From: Bartonella tamiae Th239 | GTDB lineage: Bacteria; Pseudomonadota; Alphaproteobacteria; Rhizobiales; Rhizobiaceae | DNA: 64,000 nt | Reading direction: 5' to 3' | NCBI RefSeq assembly: GCF_000278275.1 | Contig: NZ_JH725147.1 | Span: forward strand, 1,042,849-1,106,848 | Part shown: one piece after another, positions 9,252-19,453 of the stretch | Layout of the letters: the number at the start of each line of letters is the position of its first letter | Position numbering within the stretch: the stretch's first letter is position 1 | Translations under genes and position numbers: made by a program | The notes under the pieces: model-generated | The model's input: the letters and a program-made list of their open reading frames with translations, nothing else | Database searches by the model: none | Told to the model about the DNA's origin: nothing

Positions 9252-10497
9252 AAGGGTTAAGATTGACCATGTGGGAGCCAATGGTGATGGTGTTGCAAAA
9301 ACTGCAAAAGGTGCAGTCTATGTGCCGTTTACATTGCCTCAAGAGGTTGCCAATATTGTCCGTCTAGAAAATCGTGCAGATGTCGTCTCCCTCATACATC
9401 CCTCACAAGAACGTATTGATCCTGCTTGCAAGCATTTCGAAGAATGCGGTGGTTGTGCATTGCAACATTGGAAAAAAAGATCTTATGAAGCGTGGAAAAG
9501 GGCTCTTGTGCAAGATGCGTTAAATGGACGTAAGCTTGAGGGGCATGTTGCTTCGCTTGTTTCTTGTGAGCCGCAAAGCCGCCGTCGTATGACGTTGAGC
9601 GCACGTACAACACCAAAAGGGCAAATTGTTGGATATAATCGCGCTTTTTCACATCGGATTATTTCAATACAAGAATGTCCTGTTTTGCATCCGCAATTGG
9701 TATCAAATCTTGAAAATTTGCGCGCACTTTGCGCGATATTAATCAACCATGCTAAAAAATTTCATGTGACCGTTACTCTTGTCGATAATGGTTTAGATGT
9801 TGCTTTCTCTGATTGTACTGTTCCAGATGAAGCAACGCGTTTGCGTTTGGTAAAAGAAGCTTTACGACAAGAATTAACACGATTATCTATAGAAGATGAA
9901 ATTATCGTTGAACGTCAAAAACCAAAAATTCATTTTGGTACAGTTGATGTTGAATTTGCAGCAGGTCGTTTTTTACAAGCAACACAACATGCAGAATCCG
10001 TAATGGGTGATCTTGTTTTAAACGGATTAAAAAAGAGCAAAAACGTTGTTGATCTTTTTTCTGGCTCAGGAAGCTTTACTTTTCGTCTTGCACAAAAAAT
10101 GAACGTGCATGCAGTTGAAAGTGATGGTGTGGCCTTAAATAGTCTTGATCGAGCAATGCGCAATGCATCAAATTTAAAAACCATAACTTATGAAAAACGG
10201 GACTTATTTCGTCGACCGCTTACAGCAAAAGAATTAGAAAGATTTGACGGTGTTGTGTTTGATCCACCACGTGCAGGCGCGCAAGAACAAGTGTTTGAAC
10301 TGGCCAAAACATCCATTCCTCGTATTGTTGCTGTTTCATGTAATCCTGTTACATTTGCACGTGATTTATCTATTCTGGTAGATGGCGGATATAAGATTGA
10401 AAAAACAGTACCAATTGATCAATTTTTATGGTCACCGCATGTTGAGGCTATTGCTGTTTTAACTAAACGCAAACAAAAACCAGGTTGGCGCTTGTAA
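9244..10497 (+). CDS. rlmD: RumA/RlmD-type 23S rRNA (uracil-5-)-methyltransferase
   Basis: This 417-residue SAM-dependent RNA methyltransferase has an N-terminal TRAM-like region, then an iron-sulfur Cys set (ACKHFEECGGCALQHW plus a later ECPVLHP). The methyltransferase core has DLFSGSGSFTFRLA, FDPPRAGAQEQV and the catalytic Cys in VSCNPVTFARD. It modifies uracil at C5 in rRNA; which of the RlmC/RlmD positions is not certain. ATG at 9244 overlaps the end of tlyA, suggesting translational coupling. Confidence 0.9.
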   Translation: MNERVKIDHVGANGDGVAKTAKGAVYVPFTLPQEVANIVRLENRADVVSLIHPSQERIDPACKHFEECGGCALQHWKKRSYEAWKRALVQDALNGRKLEGHVASLVSCEPQSRRRMTLSARTTPKGQIVGYNRAFSHRIISIQECPVLHPQLVSNLENLRALCAILINHAKKFHVTVTLVDNGLDVAFSDCTVPDEATRLRLVKEALRQELTRLSIEDEIIVERQKPKIHFGTVDVEFAAGRFLQATQHAESVMGDLVLNGLKKSKNVVDLFSGSGSFTFRLAQKMNVHAVESDGVALNSLDRAMRNASNLKTITYEKRDLFRRPLTAKELERFDGVVFDPPRAGAQEQVFELAKTSIPRIVAVSCNPVTFARDLSILVDGGYKIEKTVPIDQFLWSPHVEAIAVLTKRKQKPGWRL

Positions 10498-10500
10498 TTA

Positions 10501-11724
10501 TTAACATGATCCCTGTTTCATTTTTATTTGTTCATTATTGAAAAAGTAGGGTCTTAAATATACTCCTGCAATATTACCCAAAAAGGCCGATGCCAACCAC
10601 AGCCAACCATGCAAACTTCCCGAGGCAATGCCTGAAAAATATGCACCAATATTGCAACCATAGGCGATGCGCGAACCATAGCCTAAAAGAAGCCCACCAA
10701 TAATGGCTGCAAAAAAAGAACCAATTGGCATTTTTAAAGTGGGTGCAAAACGTCCTGCCAATGTTGCTGCCAACATAGCACCAGCCATAATTCCAAAATT
10801 CATAACGGATGTAACATTTGAAAACACACTTGATGATAAATTTTTGGCGTTTTTTGGGTGTTGCCAAAATGTCCAGTCAGAAACAGAATAACCTAAAAAT
10901 TCACTTAATTTTGCACCCCAAAGTGGAAAAGCACCTGTAATACCCCAAGGTCGACCTGAAAGAATGAGTGTTATAAAGTTTAAGAGTGCCAATGCGATAG
11001 CCCCCCAAATCATTGGCCAAGGACCTGTTAAAATTTGTTTGAATTGTAAATTATCATGTGTGTCATCTTGTTCCAAATGTCCATAACGCCGTTTTTCGAT
11101 AATAATGGTTATTAAGATAATCAGGGCGAAAATACTCAGTGAGATAAGAATGCCAAAGAAAACACCTAAACTTTGAACAAGCGAGATAGGCTCTGAAGAA
11201 GGCAGAGATGCCCAAAAAGTATCATGGGTTGTATAAAGAAGAGCACCGAAAATAAAAAACAATAAAACGATAAGCATGCGGGCATTGCCGCCGCTTGAGG
11301 TAAAAAGAACACCAGATGCACACCCACCACCTAATTGCATACCAATGCCAAAAATAAAAGCGCCGATTATAACAGATACACTTAATGGCGCTAGAGCACC
11401 CTGCACTGATCGCCCAAAAATTTCACCCATTCCTAAAGTTGGAAAAAATAAAAGGACGGCAATAGCTAGCATAATCATTTGAACACGCAATCCTCGCCCA
11501 CGTCCTTTAAGAATAAAAACGCGCCAGGAAGACGTAAATCCAAAAGCAGCATGATAAAGAGTAAGACCTAATGCAGCACCTACTAGCAAGAGCAGAGCTT
11601 GTGAAATGTCATAAACATAGCCAAGCCAGAGTGATGCAATCAATAAAAATAAAACACTGAGGATAAAGGCCGTCATGATAAACACAGTACGCTTTATTGG
11701 CTGACCAGACACGACTGTGTTCAT
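10501..11724 (-). CDS. YeeE/YedE-family sulfur-compound transporter
   Basis: This 407-residue polytopic membrane protein has two YeeE/YedE (DUF395) halves. Each half has the family's Cys-containing motif: GIGMQLGGGCASGVLF in the first and GSRIAYGCNIGAYFSG in the second. In characterised members (TsuA) such cysteines relay thiosulfate across the inner membrane, so sulfur uptake is the likely role, though the substrate is not proven here. About ten hydrophobic segments are visible. The start at 11724 is chosen because AAAGGA precedes it by 9 bases; the longer reading to 11832 adds an unlikely tail. It converges with rlmD 3 bases away. Confidence 0.86.
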   Translation of the reverse strand: MNTVVSGQPIKRTVFIMTAFILSVLFLLIASLWLGYVYDISQALLLLVGAALGLTLYHAAFGFTSSWRVFILKGRGRGLRVQMIMLAIAVLLFFPTLGMGEIFGRSVQGALAPLSVSVIIGAFIFGIGMQLGGGCASGVLFTSSGGNARMLIVLLFFIFGALLYTTHDTFWASLPSSEPISLVQSLGVFFGILISLSIFALIILITIIIEKRRYGHLEQDDTHDNLQFKQILTGPWPMIWGAIALALLNFITLILSGRPWGITGAFPLWGAKLSEFLGYSVSDWTFWQHPKNAKNLSSSVFSNVTSVMNFGIMAGAMLAATLAGRFAPTLKMPIGSFFAAIIGGLLLGYGSRIAYGCNIGAYFSGIASGSLHGWLWLASAFLGNIAGVYLRPYFFNNEQIKMKQGSC

Positions 11725-12197
11725 GGCGAATAATCCTTTCAAATAAAACATGAAGTTAAGCATGCATAATTTTTTATGACTAAGAAAATATGTGAATTGT
11801 CCTTTTTTTAAACATAGAGACTGCAATGTCATAGGCTTATTATAGTTATAAATTTATATCAATTTGGTAAAACGTGTTTTCATAGATCACTAGGCTCAAT
11901 ATCAATTAATTTTCACAATGTATTAGATAAAATTTATGTGAGGATGAGAAAAAGAATCTCAAAAAAACGAAATATTTCGAGGATTATCGACGAAGACAAT
12001 CGCAAAAATCTTTCATATCAGAAAGTTACAAAAAAGCTTCGATCTCATTTGTTCAAAAGCTCAACTGGAAAGTTCATCCGATGCTCTCTTTCTTCTTTGA
12101 ACATTTATGCTAAGCATTATTGCCATTTTAATAAAATTAATGGGTTTTGAGCCTTAATATGTTAAAGAATTTTAGCATAAAATAAGTATTGATGGTT
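11725..12197. other. Intergenic region, no supported gene
   Basis: These 473 AT-rich bases lie between two minus-strand genes. A 70-codon plus-strand open frame (11938-12150) is present, but it is Lys/Arg/Ser-rich, lacks a clear ribosome-binding site and resembles no family, so it is not called. The promoter of the YeeE gene should lie near 11730-11850. No RNA or repeat was recognised. Confidence 0.5.
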
Positions 12198-15077
12198 TTA
12201 AATGTTGGCTTTTGGATGTTTTGTAACCAATGTAATCAAATCATCAATCTCGACGGGATCACTGAAAACTACGCTTTGTACATATTCACATCCTTCTTCA
12301 CGCAAAAGCATTGCCTCATGTTCTGTTTCAACACCTTCTGCGATAACTTTAAGATTAAGATCGTGTGCCATACTTATAATTGATTTCAGCACAACATTTT
12401 TTTTGGTAGTGTCAACCGTCAATAAGGAACGATCAAGTTTAATAATATCAAATGGATAACGCACAAGAAATGCAAGAGAAGAATACCCTGTTCCAAAATT
12501 ATCCAATGCAAGGTTAATGCCCATTGATTTGATTTTCTCAAGCAAATTTGATGAGTGTTCTGGTTTTTCGATTAAGATTGCTTCAGACATTTCTAACATG
12601 AGCCAACCTTTGTTGATTGGATTGCGTGATAGAATTGAGCGCATTTCATTAACAAAATCTTGATGCAACATCTGAGCGCTTGGCAAATTCACTGAAACAA
12701 AAAAAGACTGTTTTGGGAAACGTACTTGTATTTCTGTGAGGTCTTCAATAACCTTAGTCATAGCATGACGAGCAATTGGCAAAATCATATTCTCGCTTTC
12801 TGCAGCGGTCATGAAATCAGCCGTTGAAAGATTGCCATGGCGCGGATGATGCCATTCAAGTATCGCTTCAAAACCAACTATTTGTCCATCAGCAAGATCA
12901 AGAATGGGATGGTAGAGGACTTTAATTTCCTTGCGTTGTAAAGCATAGCGAATGTCATTGCTTATACTATTTCGTTCTAATCCAAGCGCACGATAATTTG
13001 GCCTGAAAGGTTCAATACGATTTCCACCAGCCTGTTTTGCATGAACCATTGCTAATTCAGCATCATTCAATATATCTTCTGCGTTAGAACTGCCTTCTGT
13101 CCAAGTGAGCAACCCTATTGAAGCCGCTAATTTAATTTCACGTTGTGAAAAGAGAATAGGCGCTGCAACAGTTTTTTTCAAAAGATCCGCAAAAGCTGCA
13201 ATAGCAGCGGTATTCGTTTGGCTTGTCAAAACAATTGCAAATCGATCTGCCGATAAACGGGATAAGGTATCTTGTGGTTTGATCAATCGCCCTAATCTGC
13301 GAGCAATGGTAAGAAGAAATGTATCGCCAACGGACATACCAAAACGATGATTGATATCGCGAAAACCATCAAAGTCGATGACAAAAACTGTGGGGCGTAT
13401 TTTTTTTGCCGATATGGCCATATTGACGTAATTTTGAAGGCGATCTAGAAAAAGTTGCTGATTGGGCAAGCCTGTTAGATTATCATGGATTGAATCTTGT
13501 AAAAGACGTTCTTCTGCTTTTTTATGATCCGTAATATTGGATAATGTGCCAACAATACGCACAATCTCGTTATCTGTTCCAATGACAGGACGTGCCCGCA
13601 ATGAAAACCAATGATAATGTCCATCGCCAGAGCGTAATCTGAAATTTTGGTCGATGCGACCTTTGCGTGTATCTAAAATCGTATCCAGAATAGTGCGAAA
13701 CTGATCACGGTCATCACTATGAAGTAAGGTGACCCAATTGCGAATTGTCCCGTTTAATTGGTGTGCTGCCGAACCTAAATACATGCTTAAATCGGGATTA
13801 ATGACCACACGATCTCGACGAATATCCCAGTCCCAAACCACATCCCCTGCACCCATAACAGCCAATGCACGTCGTTCGAGGTCTGAAAAAAGACCTTGTT
13901 GAAAGGCCCCTCCTGAAAACGCATGCTGCATCACAGTAAATGCAATAAGAAGTACAATGAGAACCAAACCGCCAGCAAGCGCTGGTTGAGCGATATCGTT
14001 ATTTAGCTCACCCATAATACAAACATAAGCACCGCAAATCCAAAAGATCAGCAATAGCCATGTTGGTATTAGCATAATCGCGCGATCATAACCGCGAATA
14101 GACAAATAGCCAATTAAAATAATGCCAATTAAAGCAGTAAGACCAAAAGATAAGCGGGCAATACCTGCTGCACGTGTTGGGTCATAAATGGCGAAGGCAC
14201 CAAGGCCACATAAAGCAATAAACCAAGCCGCAGCTCCGTAACTAAAATGATAATGCCAGCGGTTGAGATGCAAATAAGTAAAAAGAAAAACAAATAAAGA
14301 GGCGGCTAGGGCAACTTCTGTTGCGGCACGCCATATTGGTTCGCTTCCTGGAGCAATTGTAAATAATTTGCTTAAAAAATTAAAATCAATCCCAATATAA
14401 AATAATACAGCCCAGGCAACGGCGGCAGTGGCTGGAAAAAGTGTTGTGCCTCGCACGACAAAAAGAATGCTTAACAAAAGGGCCAATAAGCCTGAAATAC
14501 CTAATAAAATGCCATGATAAAGTGTGTAAGCATTAATTGTATCTTTATAGGCATCTGGTTCCCATAAATTTATTTGCGGTAAATTAGGAGAACCAAGTTC
14601 TGCAACGAAAGTAATAACAGCTCCTGGATTGATGGTAATGCGAAAAACATCAGAATCTGGACTTGATTGACGATCAAGGGCGAAACCTTCACTTGGCGTA
14701 ATTGATTGAATACGAATCGAACCAAGATCAGGCCATAAAAGACCAGAACCAACCATGCGATAATGTGGCGCAACTATAAGACGATCAATTTGCTCATCCG
14801 TTGGATTGGAAATTGAAAAAACTGCCCAGTCACTTTGCCCATGATCACTATTGCCTTGAACCTCAATACGCCTCACAATACCATCTGATCCAGGCGCAGT
14901 GGACGTTTGAAAACTATTGTTGTTTGAGTGATGAATTTCGACAGATTGAGAAAGATCAATTGCGGTGTTTTGTGAAGAGATGACAACAGGCTCTATGGCT
15001 TGTGCTGTTGGCACAAAACTGAACAATGCCAATAGCCAAAAACAGACTAAGCCGATTATTTGACACTTATTGTTCAC
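12198..15077 (-). CDS. 7TM sensor with PAS, degenerate GGDEF and EAL domains (RgsP-like)
   Basis: This 959-residue membrane protein has a signal peptide (to about residue 28, TAQA), a periplasmic beta domain like 7TMR-DISM (about 30-185), seven membrane segments (about 190-390), a PAS domain (about 405-520), GGDEF (about 530-690) and EAL (about 700-950). The GGDEF signature reads SADRF, so cyclase activity is unlikely. In the EAL domain the signature reads EAI, the DDFG metal motif reads DNFG (Asn at residue 860, bases 12498-12500) and VQG reads VQS. Glu of AEGVE, Lys of IKLD and Asn of SVNLPS remain. The architecture matches RgsP, a cell-pole growth regulator of Sinorhizobium; that assignment is inference. 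It overlaps the GNAT stop by 4 bases. Confidence 0.88.
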   Translation of the reverse strand: MNNKCQIIGLVCFWLLALFSFVPTAQAIEPVVISSQNTAIDLSQSVEIHHSNNNSFQTSTAPGSDGIVRRIEVQGNSDHGQSDWAVFSISNPTDEQIDRLIVAPHYRMVGSGLLWPDLGSIRIQSITPSEGFALDRQSSPDSDVFRITINPGAVITFVAELGSPNLPQINLWEPDAYKDTINAYTLYHGILLGISGLLALLLSILFVVRGTTLFPATAAVAWAVLFYIGIDFNFLSKLFTIAPGSEPIWRAATEVALAASLFVFLFTYLHLNRWHYHFSYGAAAWFIALCGLGAFAIYDPTRAAGIARLSFGLTALIGIILIGYLSIRGYDRAIMLIPTWLLLIFWICGAYVCIMGELNNDIAQPALAGGLVLIVLLIAFTVMQHAFSGGAFQQGLFSDLERRALAVMGAGDVVWDWDIRRDRVVINPDLSMYLGSAAHQLNGTIRNWVTLLHSDDRDQFRTILDTILDTRKGRIDQNFRLRSGDGHYHWFSLRARPVIGTDNEIVRIVGTLSNITDHKKAEERLLQDSIHDNLTGLPNQQLFLDRLQNYVNMAISAKKIRPTVFVIDFDGFRDINHRFGMSVGDTFLLTIARRLGRLIKPQDTLSRLSADRFAIVLTSQTNTAAIAAFADLLKKTVAAPILFSQREIKLAASIGLLTWTEGSSNAEDILNDAELAMVHAKQAGGNRIEPFRPNYRALGLERNSISNDIRYALQRKEIKVLYHPILDLADGQIVGFEAILEWHHPRHGNLSTADFMTAAESENMILPIARHAMTKVIEDLTEIQVRFPKQSFFVSVNLPSAQMLHQDFVNEMRSILSRNPINKGWLMLEMSEAILIEKPEHSSNLLEKIKSMGINLALDNFGTGYSSLAFLVRYPFDIIKLDRSLLTVDTTKKNVVLKSIISMAHDLNLKVIAEGVETEHEAMLLREEGCEYVQSVVFSDPVEIDDLITLVTKHPKANI

Positions 15078-15715
15078 AATGCCTCACTTTCGCTTGCCTT
15101 TGCAGGCTGTTCTGATTCTAGCATGGCATAAAGAATATGATCTCGCCATTCACCGTTTATTTTGACATAGTCTTTTAAAAGACCCTCTTGAGAAAAGCCT
15201 GCTTTTTCTAACAAACGCATGGAACGTAGATTTGTCGGAATCGAGGCAGCTTGAATTCTATGTAACTTAAGTTGTTGAAAAGCAAAAGTGATAAGGCAGT
15301 GTAAACTTTCAAGCATAAACCCTTTACCAGAAAATTTTTCGCCACACCAATAGCCGATATCGCCACTTTGTATGACACTGCGACGTATATTTCCAATACT
15401 TATACCGCCGATAAGATTGCCAAATATTTTGTCAAAAATAAAAAATATATAAAACTGGTCTTTCTTTCGCCCATCTAAATAATTGTTGAGATAAACTTTA
15501 TAGCGTTGATAGCTATGCGCATTGCATGGCCATAAAGGTTCCCATGGTTCAAGAAAAGATCGACTTTCAACACGAAGTTGAGACCAAGCTTTATAATCAT
15601 CAATGTGTGGCGGGCGTAAATAAATTTTGTTTGCTTGCAAAATAAAATGTGATGGCAGTGATTCAGGCTTTTGACGTCGAAGGGACTTTTTAAATAAGCC
15701 ATTACCTTTTTGCAT
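15074..15715 (-). CDS. GNAT N-acetyltransferase (RimJ/RimL type)
   Basis: This 213-residue GNAT-fold protein opens with IYLRPPHIDDYKAWSQLRVESRSFLEPWEP, typical of RimJ/RimL N-terminal acetyltransferases. The acetyl-CoA motif region follows, GDIGYWCGEKFSGKGFMLESLHCLITFAFQQLKLHRIQA, and then NLRSMRLLEKAGFSQEGLLKDYVKINGEW. It probably acetylates a protein N terminus or a small amine; the substrate is unknown. It starts 5 bases after the M16 peptidase gene and its stop overlaps the start of the 7TM-GGDEF-EAL gene, so it sits in the thrC operon. Confidence 0.87.
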   Translation of the reverse strand: MQKGNGLFKKSLRRQKPESLPSHFILQANKIYLRPPHIDDYKAWSQLRVESRSFLEPWEPLWPCNAHSYQRYKVYLNNYLDGRKKDQFYIFFIFDKIFGNLIGGISIGNIRRSVIQSGDIGYWCGEKFSGKGFMLESLHCLITFAFQQLKLHRIQAASIPTNLRSMRLLEKAGFSQEGLLKDYVKINGEWRDHILYAMLESEQPAKASESEAL

Positions 15716-15720
15716 AGGTT

Positions 15721-17004
15721 TTAGCCTATTTTTTTTGATTGTGATGAAAGTCCTAAAACAAGATCATCAAAACCCATAAGAGATCCAACAGGACCAACTG
15801 CGGTTAATGTTGGTTTGGCATCTCTAAAAAGACGCTCTGCCAGATCTGAAAGACGCTCAGCTGTGATAAGAGAAAGCCGTTCTTTCATCTCAGATGTAGG
15901 AATTGGTCTGCCATAAAGTAACATTTGACGCGCGATAAGATGTGCCCGACTGGAAGAATTTTCATGCGATATCATAAGGCTTGCGTGATATTGCGCGCGT
16001 GCACGATTGACTTCGTTTTCATTAATTTTTTCACTTAATTTATAAAGTTCTTCTAAAATAACAGGAACCAATTCTTCTATACCATCTTGACCTGTTGCGG
16101 CATGAACGCCAAATAACCCAGTATCAGAAAATCCCCAATGAAAAGCATATATTGAATAGCACAAGCCTCTTTTTTCACGAACTTCTTGAAAAAGTCGTGA
16201 CGACATGCCTCCACCTAAAATAATGGATAAAAGTTGAGAGGCATAAAAATCACGCATATGATATGCGCGTCCTTCAAAACCTAAAAGGATTTGTGCATCA
16301 AGAAGTTCTCTATACTCGCGATAATCACCACCGACATAATTTGCCAAATCTGCCATTGGTGTTTTTGTATGCGATGGCAAAGTATTGAGACGACTTTCGA
16401 CTTCACGCACGAATGTTTCATGTTCTACAGCACCTGTCGCCACAATAATCATTCGATCGGCACTATAATGATCTTTCATAAATTTTCTAAGATCATCAGA
16501 TGAAAATGATTGAACAGTTTCAGCTGTACCCAGTATTGAGCGACCAATGGTTTGATGGCGAAATGCCGTTTCAGTGAAACGATCAAAAACGACATCGTCT
16601 GGAATATCATGCGCTGCACCAATTTCTTGCAAGATAACCTGCTTTTCGCGTTCAAGCTCATCTTCATCAAATTTAGATGATGTCAAAATATCAGCAAGAA
16701 TATCAACAGCTAAAGGCATATCATCTTTAAGAACACGGGCATAATAAGCGGTTGTTTCAACACTGGTTGCAGCATTAATCTCACCACCAACATCTTCAAT
16801 GTCTGTCGCTATTTTATAAGCTGATCTGTTTTGTGTCCCTTTAAAAGCCATATGTTCTAGAAGATGTGCAATACCATGTTGATCATAGGATTCATTGCGT
16901 GAACCAGATTTTACCCAAATGCCAAGCGTTACACTTTCTATTTGAGCCATAGTATGCGTGACGATAGTCAAACCATTACTTAATCGGCTGATATCTACAC
17001 TCAT
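15721..17004 (-). CDS. M16-family zinc peptidase (mitochondrial processing peptidase-like)
   Basis: This 427-residue protein has the inverted zinc motif HLLEH at residues 47-51 (GIAHLLEHMAFKGT) and the distal Glu region in INAATSVETTAYYARVLKDD. A second, inactive M16 half follows (GGGMSSRLFQEVREKRGLCYSIYAFH). This is the beta-MPP/PqqL-like group of single-chain bacterial peptidases. No signal peptide is visible, so a cytoplasmic location is likely; the substrate is unknown. It lies 80 bases downstream of thrC and 5 bases before the GNAT gene, as in other Rhizobiales. Confidence 0.92.
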   Translation of the reverse strand: MSVDISRLSNGLTIVTHTMAQIESVTLGIWVKSGSRNESYDQHGIAHLLEHMAFKGTQNRSAYKIATDIEDVGGEINAATSVETTAYYARVLKDDMPLAVDILADILTSSKFDEDELEREKQVILQEIGAAHDIPDDVVFDRFTETAFRHQTIGRSILGTAETVQSFSSDDLRKFMKDHYSADRMIIVATGAVEHETFVREVESRLNTLPSHTKTPMADLANYVGGDYREYRELLDAQILLGFEGRAYHMRDFYASQLLSIILGGGMSSRLFQEVREKRGLCYSIYAFHWGFSDTGLFGVHAATGQDGIEELVPVILEELYKLSEKINENEVNRARAQYHASLMISHENSSSRAHLIARQMLLYGRPIPTSEMKERLSLITAERLSDLAERLFRDAKPTLTAVGPVGSLMGFDDLVLGLSSQSKKIG

Positions 17005-17084
17005 ACTTATTTCACTCCTTGGCTTATGTTTTTGGTTCTAAAAAAATATTGTTATACATCTGTCATGCTAAAATGCCAGTAGGG

Positions 17085-18482
17085 TTAAGTAGATGCGCAA
17101 GATTTTAAAGCAATATAGTTTTTTACGATTTTTTCGTCATTGGCTAAAATTTGATATCGTTCTTCGCGTTGCATAAGACCATCAAGCCAATTTGGAAGAT
17201 GTGGCGTGATACCTGATGCATATTTAACCGTTTCTGGAAATTTAGCAGGATGTGCTGTTGATAGTGTAATCATCGGAATATTGGTATCAATATGCTCACG
17301 ACCAACTTTTAACGCTATTGCTGTATGGGGGTCAACCAAATAACCGGATTGTTTGTAAATTGTATCAATCATTTGTGCAGTTTCGCTTTGGTTGCATGAG
17401 CCTGCCGCAAAAAGCGTTCGTATTTTGGTCATGAGCTTTTCATCAATAACAAACTGTCCTGATTGTTTTAAATTATCCATAGCATTGCGTATCCAAAGAG
17501 AATCACGATCGCTGCATTCAAATAAGAGGCGTTCAAAATTAGATGAAATTTGAATATCCATTGAGGGTGATGTGGTATGGATAATTTTTCGTGTTTCATA
17601 AATGTTGGTTGCAAGTGTGCGCGCAAGAATATCATTATCATTGGTGGCAATCACTAAACGTGCAACAGGTAATCCCATGCGCGACGCTACAAAACCAGCA
17701 AAAATATCACCAAAGTTACCTGTGGGTACAGTAAAAGAAACCGCTCTATCGGGAGCACCAAGGGAAATCGCAGAAGTGAAATAATAAATAATTTGCGCCA
17801 TAATTCGCGCCCAATTAATAGAATTAACTCCTGAAAGCTTCATGGAATCACGAAATTTATGATCATTGAACATAGTTTTTACGAGTGCTTGACAATCATC
17901 AAAATTGCCTTCAATGGCAAGTGCGTGAACATTAGTGTGATGATTGCTAGTCATTTGACGTTGTTGAACAGGCGAAACTTTTCCTTTAGGAAAAAGAATG
18001 AAAATATCACTCCGCTGACGACCTGCAAAAGCTTCAATGGCGGCTCCACCTGTATCTCCAGAGGTGGCTGCGATAATCGTTGCACGTTCATTTTTTTGTT
18101 CAAGAATATGATCCATTAATCGCCCTAATAATTGCATAGCAACATCTTTAAAGGCGAGCGTTGGACCATGAAAAAGCTCTAATACGAATTCATTGGATCC
18201 AGTTTGAATAAGCGGACAGATTGCTGGATGTTTAAATGTCGCATAAGCTTCATCAATCATATTTTCAAATTCATGGCGGTCAATATCTCCTTCGATAAAT
18301 GGCCACAAAATAGTTTTGGCAATATGGACGTAAGACTTTCCGCGTAATGCACGAATTGCACCGGGAGAAAATTGGGGAAATTTTTCTGGAACGTAAAGAC
18401 CGCCATCACGTGCAAGGCCTGTCATAACGGTATCAGAAAATCCTAGAATGGGAGCATCCCCTCTTGTACTTATATATTTCAT
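17085..18482 (-). CDS. thrC: Threonine synthase
   Basis: This 465-residue pyridoxal-phosphate enzyme converts O-phosphohomoserine to threonine. The N-terminal MKYISTRGDAPILGFSDTVMTGLARDGGLYVP is typical of long-form ThrC. The PLP lysine is K112 in HGPTLAFKDVAMQ, and the phosphate loop is in ATSGDTGGAAIEAFAGR. ATG at 18482 is used because GAGGAGC lies directly upstream; an in-frame TTG five codons earlier is less likely. thrB, the preceding enzyme of the pathway, is at 26755 in this window but not adjacent. thrC leads a minus-strand operon with the M16, GNAT and GGDEF-EAL genes. Confidence 0.96.
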   Translation of the reverse strand: MKYISTRGDAPILGFSDTVMTGLARDGGLYVPEKFPQFSPGAIRALRGKSYVHIAKTILWPFIEGDIDRHEFENMIDEAYATFKHPAICPLIQTGSNEFVLELFHGPTLAFKDVAMQLLGRLMDHILEQKNERATIIAATSGDTGGAAIEAFAGRQRSDIFILFPKGKVSPVQQRQMTSNHHTNVHALAIEGNFDDCQALVKTMFNDHKFRDSMKLSGVNSINWARIMAQIIYYFTSAISLGAPDRAVSFTVPTGNFGDIFAGFVASRMGLPVARLVIATNDNDILARTLATNIYETRKIIHTTSPSMDIQISSNFERLLFECSDRDSLWIRNAMDNLKQSGQFVIDEKLMTKIRTLFAAGSCNQSETAQMIDTIYKQSGYLVDPHTAIALKVGREHIDTNIPMITLSTAHPAKFPETVKYASGITPHLPNWLDGLMQREERYQILANDEKIVKNYIALKSCAST

Positions 18483-18669
18483 TGATTTGCTCCTCAATTT
18501 ACCAGTATAAAAAAGTGTGTTAGCATTATTTTGACATTTTTAAAGTGAATTTAGTATCGTTAATTGGTTGTAAAATTTCTAAATTGTTGCATAAAATGAA
18601 AAAAACAACCATAAACAAACATTATAGGATGATATAGAACAGGTTTACCACGTGAGGGAAGTCCACTAC

Positions 18670-19212
18670 ATGAGAAAAAAATCGATTTGTCGTTTTTCAT
18701 TTGGCATGGGTCTCATCTTTGCAGCTTTAATGTTTCTGTCGGCATGCGCCAATAAAAGCGCGAAAACGGAACCTCTTGAGCCGCAAATTACTGAAGCAGA
18801 ACTTCTTGCTTATTGTCCTCTTGTTACTTTGCGCGCTGGGACCGCATTCTATAATACTTATCAAAGTGGTGGGCAGGATGATCCAACGATGGTAGTCTAT
18901 CAGGCAGCGATTCGAGATGTGACGCGTACATGCCAAACTTCCGCGAATACGCTTTCGATGAAGGTAGCAGCCGCAGGTCGTGTTGTGCCAGGTCCAAAAT
19001 TTAAAGCTGGCACAATCACTATGCCTATTCGTGTGGTTGTGGTTCAAGGAGAAAGAGTGTTGTATTCAAAATTACACCGCTATCCCGTTAAAATTAATAA
19101 TAGTCAGGAAGCAACACAATTTATCTTTAGCGATGATCATATATCACTGCCAAAACCAACTGCAAAAAATTTGCGTGTTTATGTTGGATTTGATGAAGGT
19201 GCAAAAAAATAA
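18670..19212 (+). CDS. Putative lipoprotein of unknown function
   Basis: This 180-residue protein has a lipoprotein signal: RKK at the N terminus, a hydrophobic stretch, and the lipobox LSAC with Cys near residue 23, followed by Asn-Lys. The mature part has AELLAYCPLVTLRAGTAFYNTY and a C-terminal beta-rich region. A related group of Rhizobiales outer-membrane lipoproteins is likely, but no function is known to me. ATG at 18670 is preferred over the GTG at 18652, which would add six residues before the basic start of the signal. Confidence 0.78.
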   Translation: MRKKSICRFSFGMGLIFAALMFLSACANKSAKTEPLEPQITEAELLAYCPLVTLRAGTAFYNTYQSGGQDDPTMVVYQAAIRDVTRTCQTSANTLSMKVAAAGRVVPGPKFKAGTITMPIRVVVVQGERVLYSKLHRYPVKINNSQEATQFIFSDDHISLPKPTAKNLRVYVGFDEGAKK

Positions 19213-19453
19213 TTTTAAGCTTAACCGAAAAGTTATTGACTGCTTTAAGAGGGTACGATTAAAGATGTATTTTTTTAACGCGATAAAAATAGTTTAAAAT
19301 AAGACGTTAAAATTGATAGCATCGTATAAAAGATGAGGATGATTACTTTATATAAATTCATCGATTTTATAAATTTATCTGAAATCAGGCTTTCTAAAAA
19401 TATATGATATGTGACATATCAAATATCACTTATTGTTTTCTATCCTTTTCATA

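Noticed and set aside
11938-12150. 70-codon plus-strand open frame
   Set aside because: It is Lys/Arg/Ser-rich, has no clear ribosome-binding site, and resembles no family.
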